Below are positions 22,101 to 31,494 of a stretch of DNA of 64,000 nt, one piece after another. Below the pieces are notes generated by a model. That model made no database searches. It worked only from the letters and a program-made list of their open reading frames with translations, and was not told the origin of the DNA. Within the stretch, counting starts at the first letter, position 1. Each line of letters opens with the position of its first letter. The DNA is from Pisaster brevispinus (Eukaryota > Echinodermata > Asteroidea > Forcipulatida > Asteriidae): contig JAMKCF010000045.1 in assembly GCA_023634235.1 (NCBI GenBank), forward strand, positions 124,001 to 188,000, written 5' to 3'. The translations under genes were made by a program, and so were the position numbers.

Positions 22101-23860
22101 GACGTAAAGCCATAAGTCACGGGTGTTGTGTAATGCACGTTAAAGAATCCAGTTACACTTATCGCTAGCTAAGAGAAGGGGTTTGCCCCTGTAGTTCTGG
22201 GAGTGGCTGCTGAATGTACCGCAGCACCTTCTAAACCCTTCCAAGTGCTACATGAATGGGCCTCATAATTCAAAGTTCAATATAAAAACCAGTTATTGTT
22301 ATTACACAGCGTAATTAAAAAAAACTAAATTTTACATTTTGTACAGATTGCACTGTCTGATTATTTATCATGTTTTGGTAAAAAGGGAGAGGGTACATCT
22401 CAAAATGTGTTCAGCTGCTTCTTTTTTTTAAATATTTTTTTTATAACTGTTGAATTTACATGTATTTGGAAAATGTAAAATGTCCCCCAATCCAGTGCAG
22501 TATCTTGCCTGCCATAAAGGCCCTGGAATGTAAAGGTCATTCTTTTTGTGAAGAAGGTTACATGGTCTATAGTTTTTTTTAAGAAATTAGTAAAACACAT
22601 AGTTTTTGAGTCCATAACTCGATGTCTAAAAACGATGATTTTTTTTCCCCGATTTTCTTGTAGTGACTCCGGTGACCGATTTAACTTAATGAACTTTCAC
22701 AGGTTTATCACTTAGTGAATATTTTTGGTCCCACAAAGTGCGGGTACTGGTCTTTGACAATTGCCAATGTTTTAAGATCAATGTCAGCAGTGTTGTCCTG
22801 AGAAAGTTTTACTCTGAAAAAATGTATTTTCTTTTTGCACTGAGAAAGTTTGAACAAGTTTGTCTCTCTTTTACTTATCAGGGATATGGATTCTGGTGCT
22901 TCTTTTCCACACATTAACTTCAGCATTCCATGGTCTTTTATTGGTCCAGTTCTCACCGAGTTTCTCCAGACAGAAGGTAAATCCTCTTTTCTTTCAAAAT
23001 ACAGCCCTGGAATTTAATCTTTGAAGGGGCAAGGCCATTTTCATTGTGCAAAGGGCACTTTCTTTGATAAACAGTCTGTGTGAAATGGGGCAGCAGAGAT
23101 GAAGGCTATCATGGCCTTCATGTAAAATAATCCAAGCCGGAAAATGTTAATTAGAAATGAGAAAATGCGGAAACATTTGTTTGTATGTTTCACTAGTTAT
23201 TCACTGTTACTTGACGAACCAGTTTTGTTTTACCATAATAAAGGCCTTAATATCAAATAATAATAACAAAAAAAGCACCAAAACCAAACTGCATTACATT
23301 AAAGGTATTATACAGGATTGGTAAAGCTGACAAAATAGTCGCAGACTATGTCCATGTTTTTCTGTGATCAACCATATTCATAATATAAACAAACCTGTTG
23401 AAGTTTTGGCTTGATCCGTTGTGTGAGCCGGGTGTAAAAAAGTGAAAAACATGCACAATTTCAGCATGTAAACACATTGTCCTTAATTTTGGTTGTAGCA
23501 GCCGAAATCAGTCATTTTCAGATACAGTATTCTAGAATATGACTGCACTTTAGAGTTAAAAATGGTTTCTTGTATGAACTTTATTATCAGTAAGCTGTCA
23601 GACTAAAATTAAACACTAATATTTTGTATCCTTACTAATCCTGTATACACTGTAATATCTTTAAGTGCCTTTTAAACCCTAAGTAACTTAATAATTAACA
23701 CTCTCACTCATTCCGTCACTAATTCCTTTACTGTCTCATTAATATTTATTCAGATCTGAGGGCTTTGGGTAAACTCGATTCTGACGATGAATTTTTAAAG
23801 TCTGTGTGGAGTTTGGATGAGAGACGAATCATAGAGACTATTTTGCAGAGTAAATTGTGA
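10108..23860 (+). CDS. TYSND1: Peroxisomal leader peptide-processing protease, TYSND1-like (10 coding exons)
   Basis: Trypsin-like serine protease expected in the peroxisomal matrix, where the family removes PTS2 leader peptides and processes PTS1 enzymes of beta-oxidation. Coding exons: 10108-10363, 10877-11327, 12394-12606, 14438-14646, 14899-15048, 17084-17257, 19278-19399, 20708-20799, 22882-22976, 23754-23860. Total 1,869 bp, 622 residues (human about 566), all junctions GT/AG and in phase. The C-terminal half carries the catalytic triad: His417 in LTCRHVV, Asp454 in SPSDLAVLQLE, Ser535 in HSGTSGGPLF. The protein ends QSKL, a PTS1 signal. The N-terminal half looks like a decayed second protease fold: CSGVVIEPTEGLILTSG lacks the histidine, and MTDARCIPGSEGGG stands where GNSGGP would be, as I recall for vertebrate TYSND1. 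Start: first ATG after an acceptor (exon base 10106), G at +4. Introns hold many SINEs and MITEs. Confidence 0.93.
10659..10845 (+). mobile_element. Second SINE family, uninterrupted copy
   Basis: TGGTCCAGTGGTTAAGATAT, a box B-like GGGCTCGAAGCTC, AACAGTGCTTATCACACATC and GATATTCTTTATCCCTGATG in order. It is the reference for the interrupted copy at 3958-4290. Located in TYSND1 intron 1. Confidence 0.68.
11641..12063 (-). mobile_element. MITE family 1, copy a
   Basis: Inverse orientation copy of the elements at 18315-18716 and 29851-30290. Shared segments are TAAAGGTAGTGTCAT at one end, GCATGAATTGTTTCTCAGAT, TGTATTCAGCTGAAACTTTC and CCAATGGATGACCCTACAG at the other end. It lies in TYSND1 intron 2. 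Confidence 0.72.
12655..13263 (-). mobile_element. SINE (reverse strand) split by a 235-bp insert
   Basis: Reading left to right it has the tail (AATAATAGTAATATTACGC), GGTATGCTTAGCAACGTTTG, AAGGTGCTGTGGCGCAATCT and CCTTGGGACCAACAGCTTTA: the same order as the full SINE at 19682-20105. The element is broken at 12854-13088 by foreign sequence flanked by a perfect 51-bp duplication of SINE sequence. Confidence 0.75.
12803..13139. repeat. 51-bp direct repeat bracketing a 235-bp insert
   Basis: The 51 bases at 12803-12853 (from GTTTAAAAGG to GGAAAATACT) recur identically at 13089-13139. The 235 bases between them, from AGGGTCATATGGGTCAATGT to GTATTCGTAAGATG, are closely matched at 15663-15898 in a later intron of the same gene. 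Confidence 0.88.
14675..14865 (+). mobile_element. SINE 3' half
   Basis: GGCTGCTAACTCCGCAGCAG, CACCTTGTATTCCC and AAGGTGCTACATAAATGGGT followed by an AT-rich tail match the 3' half of the copy at 21969-22312. In TYSND1 intron 4. Confidence 0.55.
15096..15452. repeat. 72-bp tandem repeat, 5 copies
   Basis: Five units of 72 bp, each starting TATTCTAA(C/T)TTCTG and including CTTGAAAACATGTGAAGG and GGCACTTTTAGAGGT. The units differ by only one or two bases, so the array is young. It starts about 50 bp after the donor of TYSND1 exon 5. Confidence 0.93.
15496..15900 (+). mobile_element. Third tRNA-derived SINE-like copy
   Basis: AAAGCGCTTGCCTTTCACC followed by CCTGGTTCGGTTCCCAAC looks like tRNA box A/box B. 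It is followed by the segment (15663-15898) that also forms the insert in the SINE at 12655-13263, including ACCCATGCATGCCTTTGGAT and AAGCATGTTGTTTTCCTGTG. Family boundaries are uncertain. Confidence 0.5.
15880..16025. mobile_element. Short inverted-repeat element (imperfect)
   Basis: The left end AAGGTCGTATTCGTAAGGTG continues to CTATAGCTATG; the right end CCGTAGCTATAGCTGCCAAT continues to TTCGGGCTTAGC and is roughly its reverse complement. Imperfect, and the edges are unclear. Confidence 0.4.
18315..18716 (+). mobile_element. MITE family 1, copy b
   Basis: The terminal inverted repeat starts TAAAGGTGAGGTCACTGATT and the other end is ACCAATCTATGACCC then TACCTTTA. Internal landmarks are GAAAGATACAATAAAAGACA, GGTGACAGCTGGTACCAAC and GATTCAAATGTTTTGGGG. 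About 402 bp, no coding capacity, in TYSND1 intron 6. Confidence 0.78.
18714..19097. mobile_element. MITE family 2, about 385 bp
   Basis: The left end (TTAAAGTCAGTATATACTTT then TGGTAATTGTCAAGGACC) and the right end (GAGTAATTACCAAAAGTCC then ACCCTGCCTTT) are imperfect inverted repeats. It abuts copy b of family 1 with almost no gap. Related end sequence recurs at 19153-19196, and a fragment (GGTACTGGTCTTTGACAATT) lies near 22745. Confidence 0.65.
19100..19196. repeat. Palindromic AACTTGTTAATAACAAGTT cluster
   Basis: Several overlapping inverted repeats of TTAACTTGTTAA/TTAATAACAAGTT, flanked on both sides by AATTACCAAAAGT(C/A)CACCC, so the end of the neighbouring MITE has been duplicated around a palindromic core. 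Confidence 0.6.
19410..19561. mobile_element. 152-bp inverted-repeat element
   Basis: GGCCTTTTTCCCAAACCTCA and CTTTGGCTCTCGCTC at the left are mirrored, reverse complemented, by GAGTCAGAGACGGAGCCTGA and GTGGTTTGGAAAATGCCCC at the right. It starts about ten bases after the donor of TYSND1 exon 7. Confidence 0.6.
19682..20105 (-). mobile_element. Full-length tRNA-derived SINE (about 424 bp)
   Basis: On the minus strand it begins at 20105 with GGCGTGTCGTGGCCGAGTGG (box A), then CTCTGGTGTTTCTGATCAGC and GTGTGGGTTCGAGCCCCG (box B). The body follows: AAGCAAGACACTTAACCATG, GGGACGTAAAGCCGTTGG, AACCCAGTGCACTTATCG. It ends in GCGCTATACAAATACAATA and an (ATT)n tail. It is the best copy in the window and the reference for the fragments at 3534, 5127, 12655, 14675, 21126 and 21969. 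Confidence 0.85.
20162..20656 (+). mobile_element. SINE head and tail fragments
   Basis: GTGTCATGGCCGAGCAGT then AAGTGCACCGGATTCAAG is a SINE head with box A. The stretch ends in GTTGTAAAGTGCCTTGACTT, a tail also seen at 7803-7835 and resembling 1320-1365. The part between is rearranged and I could not assign it. Confidence 0.4.
21126..21246 (+). mobile_element. SINE head, truncated
   Basis: GGCGTGTCGTGGCCAAGTGG, TTTCTGAGTGGCAGTGTGTG, GGTTCGAATCCTGGTC and TTGACACTTGTGTCCTTG: intact box A and box B, then loss of the body. Confidence 0.75.
21969..22312 (+). mobile_element. Nearly complete SINE
   Basis: TGACATGTCATGATTGAGCA (decayed box A), GTGTGGGTTCGAGTCCCAG (box B), TTGGACGTAAAGCCATAAGT, GTGTTGTGTAATGCACGTTA, GTACCGCAGCACCTTCTAAA and a tail with GTTATTGTTATTA. 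Same family as 19682-20105, plus orientation, in TYSND1 intron 8. Confidence 0.75.
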
Positions 23861-26464
23861 GTAACAGTCGTAAAGAAATTATTTACAATTTTGTTTACTC
23901 AAAAAATGAGTTTCGGACCTGCACTTGCGATGAAATAAAATGAAAGTAAAAACAATTCAACAAGTCAACGAATAAGACCAGAGAACTTGTGAACAATTAA
24001 GTGCCCAACTGACGTTTATGTTATCAGTAATCCAATGTAATGTGGCACAAATTCGGGCGTGATCGGCAGATGGGGTTTCTGAATTGTTTCAAATTATTTA
24101 ACTGTTAACAAAATATTTTTGTGATATTAAAACTGAAAACATATTTATAAAAGAAGTTGCTATGGGCAATTTTATTTTAAAGATTTTTACAAAGAATTTA
24201 AAAAAGAAGATTTGGTTTTCTAAGAGCATACTATAGTCTTTGTTCTCATATTCGATACGCACAAGACTTGCGTACGAGTCCATACGTTCATATAGGACCC
24301 CATAACTATTTTTGTGCTTTCCAATATTTTTTGTTCATTCTTTTTTATACATTTTTAGAAACCAGTCCTCAATTCGATAAGATAAAAACAAAATATATAA
24401 AAAATAGTGAAATGTTTTCACTAGATTTGATAAAGTTAAATTTTCCCCCATGAATTTCAAGCCTGTTTATGTAATTAAATAACGCTGTTTTTAATGAAGT
24501 ACTTGTCATTTAAACATTTATGTTTTTTAATTTTTTTTTACTAAAGTTATGTTCATCAATGCTCTAAAAGATGCAAGCTGGGAAAAAATTGCTGTAAAAA
24601 TTATCGACGTGTTTAAAAAAAATCATAATAATGTACAAATGATTTATTTTATTGTTTATTTTTATGTATTGCAATCGATTTAAAGATATTTAAGCAGGAC
24701 GTTAGCAGTTAAATAAACATATTTTGGAGACTACTTTGAAATGACATTTTTCCTATATTGTTTATTTATGTAAAATACAAAACAGTTCCTTTAAAAGAGA
24801 TTTCCCAAGGTACGTCATTTTTTATATATATATATTTTTTTGCAATTTCATAAAAAAATCAGTGTCAAAGATATATATGCCCATAGAAAAGATTAGAAAA
24901 TGCAGAAGTTAAATTGTCTTTTTTGTACCGTTTTTACAGCAACAAAACTCAATTTCCAACTTGGTGTTCGACAGTTAAAAATTAAATTCAGTTAAATTCT
25001 TTTCACAGATTTCTTTTTTTATCGATTTGTCACAGCCCAATGGATGATAAGTGAACGATTTTCAATGATGTTCTAATATAAGAAAATCTTAAAATTACTT
25101 CTTACAGATAGCGTAATATTTGGGGGTTGTGGCTTTGACTATTGAAGCGTGAAGCATGGAGTTTAGCATACAGTGTCATAAGAGAGGCATTTGGCTATAG
25201 GGCTATCGCAGTTAAACATTTTGAAAAAATGTAGGTAGAATAAACACAAATTTTTAAAATGGCTGCCATCGCTTGTTATTCTACCTAATGTTTTTTCGAA
25301 GGACACGTTATGCTCTTGTACGATCAAATTTTAATTCAGTGGCACTAAAGCCCACGGTTTCAAGCAGATCTCTCGACCTATTAAAAATGCATCTAACAGA
25401 CATTAATATGTGGATGTTAAAGGCTTTAGGTAAAACGAGTGAACCACAACTGATGTGTATGATTCAGCTTGTAAGCTTGTAAGACGGAACCATTAGGCAG
25501 CGTACAGACTAACTGTCTATACGAACGGTCTACTGGAAAATAAAACCACCAACTCGGAACGGGCCGACGGGCCGGGTCTAAGAAAAAGTAAAGGCGAACA
25601 ACAATGTATATATTTATACACTTGTAAATGCCTCTGACGGATGTCCGGTTTGGATCGAAAGCTAAGGCCAAATTTCCCCTACTAATAGGAGTTTTGGAGG
25701 TGTGCAGTGAGCCACGCTCCGTACAGTCAGCATAATAAATTCGCTCTGAAATAATAACTTTAAAAATTATGCATTCATAGTTTTGGTAACCACCAAGTTT
25801 TTATTGATTTTGTAATTTTTTTTACAGCACTAGGGTTTGTGCTTTCTTACTCAGTAGTTAAATTAAACTATACCTTAATTGGATATTTGTTGTTTGAAAC
25901 TTCCTTCGGAACAATCAACTGCCCCAATGGGGTATGAAACAATGTATAGCATACTATCTTAATTGGATATTTTTTTTATAACTTCCTTGGGAACAATTAA
26001 CTGCCCGCCCGTCAAACACAATGAAACAAACAGTGTCAACCTCGTTCCCATTGGCACTGCCAACCTTCATTTTCAACGATATTGATGTATTCGGGCAAAA
26101 GCCCAAACAACTATTGATTTTGTTTTGGTGTCTTAAAACGCATTGGGAATATTTAATGTCAGCGCGTACTGACAGCGGCCCTCACTACAACGGGGTTTAA
26201 ACCGTCATCACTCGTCGCTGATCGAGCAAAATAGGTTGGGAAGTGGCACGTCGAGGTAATACACCTGGCCGTGTGAACGAGGTAAAACGACAACACGCGT
26301 GTCTACACAGGCGCGCATTATTTCTGGCCTGCCCATCTGCCCATCTGCTGTGGCATACATAAAGCAAGTCTCAAGCAGACGTTATTGTTTCGCAGAGTGT
26401 CCAACGTGACTGGAAGATTGCCATGTATTTCTCTCAAACTGCACTGCCTTAAACTCTCTCTAAA
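23861..26464. other. AT-rich spacer between TYSND1-like and FReD genes
   Basis: Long poly-A/T rich DNA with no plausible exon. A diverged tandem duplication lies at 25876-26010 (TTAATTGGATATTTGTTG... and TTAATTGGATATTTTTTTTA..., each followed by ACTTCCTT and GAACAAT(C/T)AACTGCC). GC content rises from about 26030 toward the next gene, and CATAAAG near 26358 could be a weak TATA-like element. Confidence 0.4.
23934..23939 (+). promoter_or_regulatory. Poly(A) signal AATAAA of TYSND1-like gene
   Basis: AATAAA occurs 74 bases after the TGA stop, a normal distance for a short 3' UTR. Downstream is AT-rich, so other signals cannot be ruled out. Confidence 0.5.
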
Positions 26465-29400
26465 GTGTACTTGTGTATGTACTTGTGTAAGTATAAACTT
26501 AATGGCAAGTTTCTGCTTACAATGTGTATCTGTCCGTTACTCATCGCGTTACTTGGATTTACCATAACTGGAAGTTTTGGCGGAAAAGTGTGTCGTCTGC
26601 GAAACGCACCTCGCGTCGTGTACGGGGCGCAAAACTATGTCTTGGCTAATCATAGTTTCGATGTGCACCGTGCGAAGACTGCTCCATCTTGCGTTGCCTT
26701 ATGTTTGCAAGTTCCACGGTGCCTTTCCTGTAATTTTTGTCAGGAGTCTGGGACCTGCGAAGTCAATGTTTCCACAAAAGACGGGGATGGAGACGATTTC
26801 TTGGAAAGGAGAGCGTGTTTTTACTTTGATGAGAACAAAGTAAGTAAATTTTTGTTTGCCTTTACAGTGCCGAGTTACCGGAAAATGACAACAAGACAGA
26901 CAGTGCTCTTCCAAGATTGTGTCAATTAAATTCTTGCCTTCTGGTTGGGTAGCCTACCCACACAATACATCTAGGGCTTAACTTTTGTATGAACAGTATA
27001 ATTCATCTTGTGAAATGCATGTCCCACCCCAAAGCAAAAACTAATAAGTGTTTGCTGAAGAAAGATTTTAGCAGGACCAGTCTCTTTCCGGCGGTTTAAT
27101 ATTAGCTGCCTGATTCTGGGTCAACGGGGGCCCAACCCATATGGGTCAGTGTGACTCGTCGTCTGTGTCAAACTTAGCCCAAAACATCAAACTGACACAT
27201 AATCTGAATCAAAACCCCCAAGCGGAGGCTAGTCAGTGTTAGCAGGGCCCAATTTTATAGAGCTGCAGCGCTGCTTACCGTAAGCCCACGAAAAGGAATG
27301 CTAACCCTCCGGTGCTTACTGTATGAAAATGAATGACGTAACAATACAAATTCATGGTGAACGCGCAAGATGCCTGCCTAATTTTCTTGCTAACCTGTGA
27401 AATACGCTTACGCTTATAAGCAAATTCGTCTACTATAGTTAGCACAAAAATGTGCTTACCGTTAAGCAGCGCTATGAAAATTGAGCCCAGGTCTGACCTC
27501 GGAAACCGAGGCAATTCTGAAATGTGTGTTTTCAGAGGTCGGTGTAAGTAAGATTAATTTAAGCTTTGCTAACTTTGTTAAGCAATTCTTTTTTAAGAAT
27601 TTGAATGTGATGTGAATCGGTCAAACACACTCCAAAAACTCCTGGGTCAGAATTGACCTGGACTCCGGGGCACAATGGGCATGATTCTGGTTAAAAAGGG
27701 GTATGTTTTTTACACAGATTTTGACAACAGTTTCGGGTCAGTTTGACACAGATTCCGGGTCAAAGTGAACCTTGGACCCAGGATTTTCTAGAGCGTGCAT
27801 GACTTTCTAATAAATTTGACATTTAAAAATAAAAGTTACTCTTTTTACACAGGAAACACAATTTATGGTGGGACCAAGCCTACTGACGGAGGGGACGGAC
27901 AGACAGACTGCGTACTTATCGCCCACTGTCTTAACTACAACAAAAACACCACCGAATGGTAAGGATACAGATTGCAAACAGTAAACTACTCGGCCAACCT
28001 ATGGAATTTTCTTTAACTTTGGCCTGAGTGGTTACAGTAATAGTTTTTATGTTATCTTATTATTATTATTATTATTTATTCGACCAAAACAAACAAACCA
28101 AAGTTACACTAGCACAAGAAAGAACATTAACCGGAAAAACAGTATAAAAAAAGCAAGTAATAAGGAAAAGGAAAATAAATACAAAATTAGATAAATACAA
28201 TTTAATTAATAAATACAAACATAAAATAAATAAGTAATAAAATAAAAGCAAAAAGAAAAAATATATGAGGGCGATTGAGGGCAGAGCATGCGGGAGGGGA
28301 ACAAAACCGTGTGTAAGTCCGTATCTTTTTCGATTTGATTTGGCAAATTGCATTAGAACTGCCGTGTGGGATAAAAACAAGACTTGTGATGAAAATGTTA
28401 CCTTTGAGCTTTTTTTTTGTCACATCACTTTTTCCACCCCCAAAACAAATTGCTGGAATAATTTAATTACTTGTAACAATTTTAAATAAAAGAAAAATCG
28501 GGAAACTTATTAGAAAATGAAGAAATAATGGTTGTGACCTCAGACAATAATTACAATTTGTAAATCAAGCTTTTGTTTATTCAAACCGTGTTCAATTGTT
28601 GATATTTTTGTTCAAACAAATGCCACGGTACAAGCTGTAGCAGCTAGGTGCCCGGAAGTCAAGAATCTTGCGAAAATTCGTACGCTCTCGGAGATCACTA
28701 TACAATAAAGTTGTATATTATTTGTTTTCAAATTTATTGTTAATCGTGTAGGTCTGATTGTTGTCAAGTTTTCTTTGTAAAGTGACTTGGATTTTGATAT
28801 TTTCGTGGTTTTTTCATACATGTTTCACTGGCTGTACTTTTTAATGTTTTTGTTCTTCAAACAGATGCCAGTTCTGCATTTTACTGTACCAACAAGCCAG
28901 CTAGTGGTGTGTACACAATTCACTACGAGGGGTCTGCCGTAGAGGGCGTTGAGGTGTACTGTGACATGGATACAGATGGCGGTGGTTGGATTGTACGTAC
29001 TTGAAAAAAATATTTTGAAGCAGGAAATTTGAATTGTTGCTCTAGTTTCTTGGTCACAATTTGTGCCTTGCAATAGACCGTGCAGGGGCTGATCGATTTC
29101 ACAGGGCACTAAGATTCATCTTTGAAAAGCTTGAGTTGTCAGTTTTTGCTAAGCAATTAAGAGTGATTTTCTTAATTGATAAGCAAATTGTGATGTCACA
29201 ATGCAAATCACTGTACTGTCAACTCATGATGAATCTTAGTGTTTTGTGAAATCGAGCCCTGTCGCGGGTAGTCAAACATTTTTTGGGAAATTTGGTACCA
29301 CGTACATTGCTTTAATGTATGGAGGAAACAAACTCGCGCACTTTAATGGGCCCAAATATTCGAATACGCGCGAGATTTGCACTGTCTATTGGGCAAGCAC

Positions 29401-31364
29401 TTGGCTCTAGTTTGTTTGCCGAATAATACAAATTCGAAATTTTTCATGCCAGCAAATGAACGGCATTTAAACATTTTTTGTTTCACTTTTAGAATGTAAA
29501 CAATCCATTGAATGAAGCAGTTGATTTATCACTCTGTTCAAAAAGGTATTTCAGAGACGCGGAAATGCCTCGGTCAGTTTTTACCAAAGCCACCAAAGCT
29601 ATGCTGACGGTTTCGGTGACACCAATGGGAACTTCTGGCTCGGAAACCAACTTTTGCATGACATCACATCGACTGGCCAATGGCAGCTCAGGGTCGATCT
29701 GACGGATTGGGAGGAGGCCGTGGCTTATGCGCAGTATGACGTATTCAGCAGCGGTGCGTCACCGGGGTTCCGGTTGAGTGTTGGAAACTTCTCGGGCGGC
29801 ACTGCTGGTACGTGTAGTCTTCGAACAAGGCGCTTTTCGGTTCAGTGAGATTTAGGGTCATAGATTGGTTTTTGTCAACGTAATGCTTTTCTATTCACAG
29901 AGTATTGTAAAGAAAGATACGATATAAAGGCACACACGTTTAAGTTTCAGCTGAATGCAGTATTTGCTGAGAACACCCCCTCCCCCCCCCCCCCAATTGT
30001 CACGGTATTTTCACAAGAAAGTCGAATCCATGCACGTTTAGCGAGGTGACAACGGGTACCAAACGCATCTCTGGCCGCAGTATTTACAAAGCCCGGCAAC
30101 AACCCTCAGCAAACTTTGAAATGCTTCATTCCTGAATCATTTCTCAGATTCAAATGTTTTGGGGTGAAAAATTGTCCGAAATCCTTTCTCAAAGTAGTTC
30201 ATACTATCAACAGCTGCAGTGCTTCTTACAAAGAAGTTTATAATGGTCATGTACTAGTTGAGTATTTACCAATCTATGACCCTACCTTTAAAATTGGAGT
30301 AACCATTCCTGTGTACTCATGACCTGCAAACGACAAAAGCTTATGGTTATTTTATTATAATTCTTATTGTTTCCGCTATCGATCGGGAATAATTAGGAAT
30401 CGTTGTAACTAATTTTGATACGAGATAGAGAATTTGCATCCAACTTTTCTTTAAAAAAACTTATGTCATACCTGACTGCCGGCCTGCTAATCTCAGAAAC
30501 TATTTTATTAAAATTTCAGACCAGCACTTTCATAATAGCAGTGCTAATTCGTTTGGGAATATTGGGCCTCCCGTGTCTTAACAAGCCAAATAGATTTTTT
30601 TATTTTATTTGGGAGCACAGATCTGGAATGCTCTCAAAACTTATCGTAAAGCCCTCTGTTTTTTGTGTGAGTGTGTTTTTGTTTGTGAGTTTTTTTCCCA
30701 GTTCAAAACAAAATGACTGTGTACTTTTCAACCAAGTTTACTCTCGACAGTTAAATTATTTATTTTCAAAGACTTCCGGTTTTAAAAACAACCACTCTAA
30801 AAACTCAGGGTTCAGAATTGAACTGGGTTGCGGGTCTCAATGGGCCTGACCTGTTTCTTGGACAGGCTGACCCGGAAACTGGTTTTTAAAGATGAAATTT
30901 TACTTGGATTTTGCGTCAGTTTAACCAATTTCTACTTCCGGGTCTTTTTTCTTTTTTTCTTTTTAACACAGATTCCGAGTCATAGGTCCTAAAAGGGACC
31001 TGGAGTCTGGGTCGATTCTGACCCGGGGGTTTTCAGCGTGTTTGTAGGGACTACCTGTTTAAGGAATTCACATGAGTATGAATATGTTTTTATTTCAGGT
31101 GACTCTTTGACACATCACAATAATTTTGACTTCACCACGTTTGATTTTGATCGTGATGGGGCATCGGGAGGCGGCAATTGCGCCGTCTGGCTGAAAGGAG
31201 CCTGGTGGTACAACTTTTGCCATCGAAGCGCCTTGAACGGAAACTACCTTTCTGGAAAGGGTGGTGGAACTGAGAGAGATCAGGGACTTCAGTGGACAAG
31301 CTGGACGGGTTTCGAATACTCCTTGCAGAAATCAGAGATGAAAATTCGTCCGCTTCAAAGCTAA
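26465..31364 (+). CDS. Secreted PAN/apple plus fibrinogen-domain protein (5 coding exons)
   Basis: Probable secreted or extracellular recognition protein of the fibrinogen-related (FReD) class; members often bind sugars or microbial surfaces, but the ligand here is unknown. Coding exons: 26465-26839, 27853-27958, 28865-28992, 29546-29807, 31099-31364. Total 1,137 bp, 378 residues, in phase throughout. A hydrophobic signal ([20 protein letters not shown]) follows either Met1 or the alternative Met20 at 26522, which would give 359 residues. Residues about 43-125 hold six or more cysteines in a PAN/apple-like pattern ([18 protein letters not shown]). Exon 2 is a Thr/Pro-rich linker. The FReD (about 163-378) has [34 protein letters not shown], the calcium-site region [22 protein letters not shown] and ends EMKIRPL. 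Four FReD cysteines fit the usual two disulfides. Confidence 0.88.
27245..27488. mobile_element. 244-bp MITE with GGGCCCAATTTTATAG ends
   Basis: The left end GGGCCCAATTTTATAGAGCT then GCAGCGCTGCTTA mirrors the right end TAAGCAGCGC then TATGAAAATTGAGCCC. Non-coding, in FReD intron 1. Confidence 0.78.
27626..27797. mobile_element. MITE family 3, copy a
   Basis: The left end CACACTCCAAAAACTCCTGG and the right end CCCAGGATTTTCTAGAGCGTG are inverted repeats. Internal GGGTCAGAATTGACC and TTCCGGGTCA motifs are shared with the copy at 30790-31041. In FReD intron 1. Confidence 0.7.
29083..29262. mobile_element. 180-bp fold-back MITE
   Basis: CAGGGGCTGATCGATTTCAC then AGGGCACTAAGATTCATC mirrors GATGAATCTTAGTG then TTTTGTGAAATCGAGCCCTG. 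The arms are about 36 bp with few mismatches. In FReD intron 3. Confidence 0.82.
29851..30290 (+). mobile_element. MITE family 1, copy c
   Basis: Starts TTTAGGGTCATAGATTGGT and ends ACCAATCTATGACCC then TACCTTTA: nearly perfect inverted ends. Internal landmarks GAAAGATACGATATAAAGGC, GTTTCAGCTGAATGCAGTAT and CAACAGCTGCAGTGCTTCTT match copy b. In FReD intron 4. Confidence 0.8.
30790..31041. mobile_element. MITE family 3, copy b
   Basis: AACCACTCTAAAAACTCAGG then GTTCAGAATTGAACTGGG at the left, and GATTCTGACCCGGGGGTTTT then CAGCGTG at the right. Longer and more diverged than copy a. It ends about 55 bp before the acceptor of the last FReD exon. Confidence 0.6.
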
Positions 31365-31488
31365 ACAGATGTAACTGCTTAGACATTCCTATTCGGGAAG
31401 CCTACACCGTAAATACTTTTGCTGTCCCTTCAGCTTTTCTAACTACGCATTCATATTGATTGATGTTAATGTACAGATGAGGAACTCT

Positions 31489-31494
31489 AATAAA
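31489..31494 (+). promoter_or_regulatory. Poly(A) signal AATAAA of the FReD gene
   Basis: AATAAA lies 125 bases after the TAA stop, in CTCTAATAAACACTTTTGG, and is the likely end of the transcript. Confidence 0.6.

Noticed and set aside
28072..28423. Hydrophobic minus-strand frames of 73-102 codons
   Set aside because: Made by an AT-rich low-complexity tract (ATTATT and AAATA runs) in FReD intron 2; no exon context.
29508..29702. Open frame starting [10 protein letters not shown] in FReD intron/exon 4
   Set aside because: Out of frame with the fibrinogen domain; the real exon starts at 29546 in another frame with VFQRRGN.
30415..30849. 144-codon plus-strand frame
   Set aside because: Lies in FReD intron 4, overlaps the MITE at 30790, is AT-rich and hydrophobic by composition, and has no family similarity.
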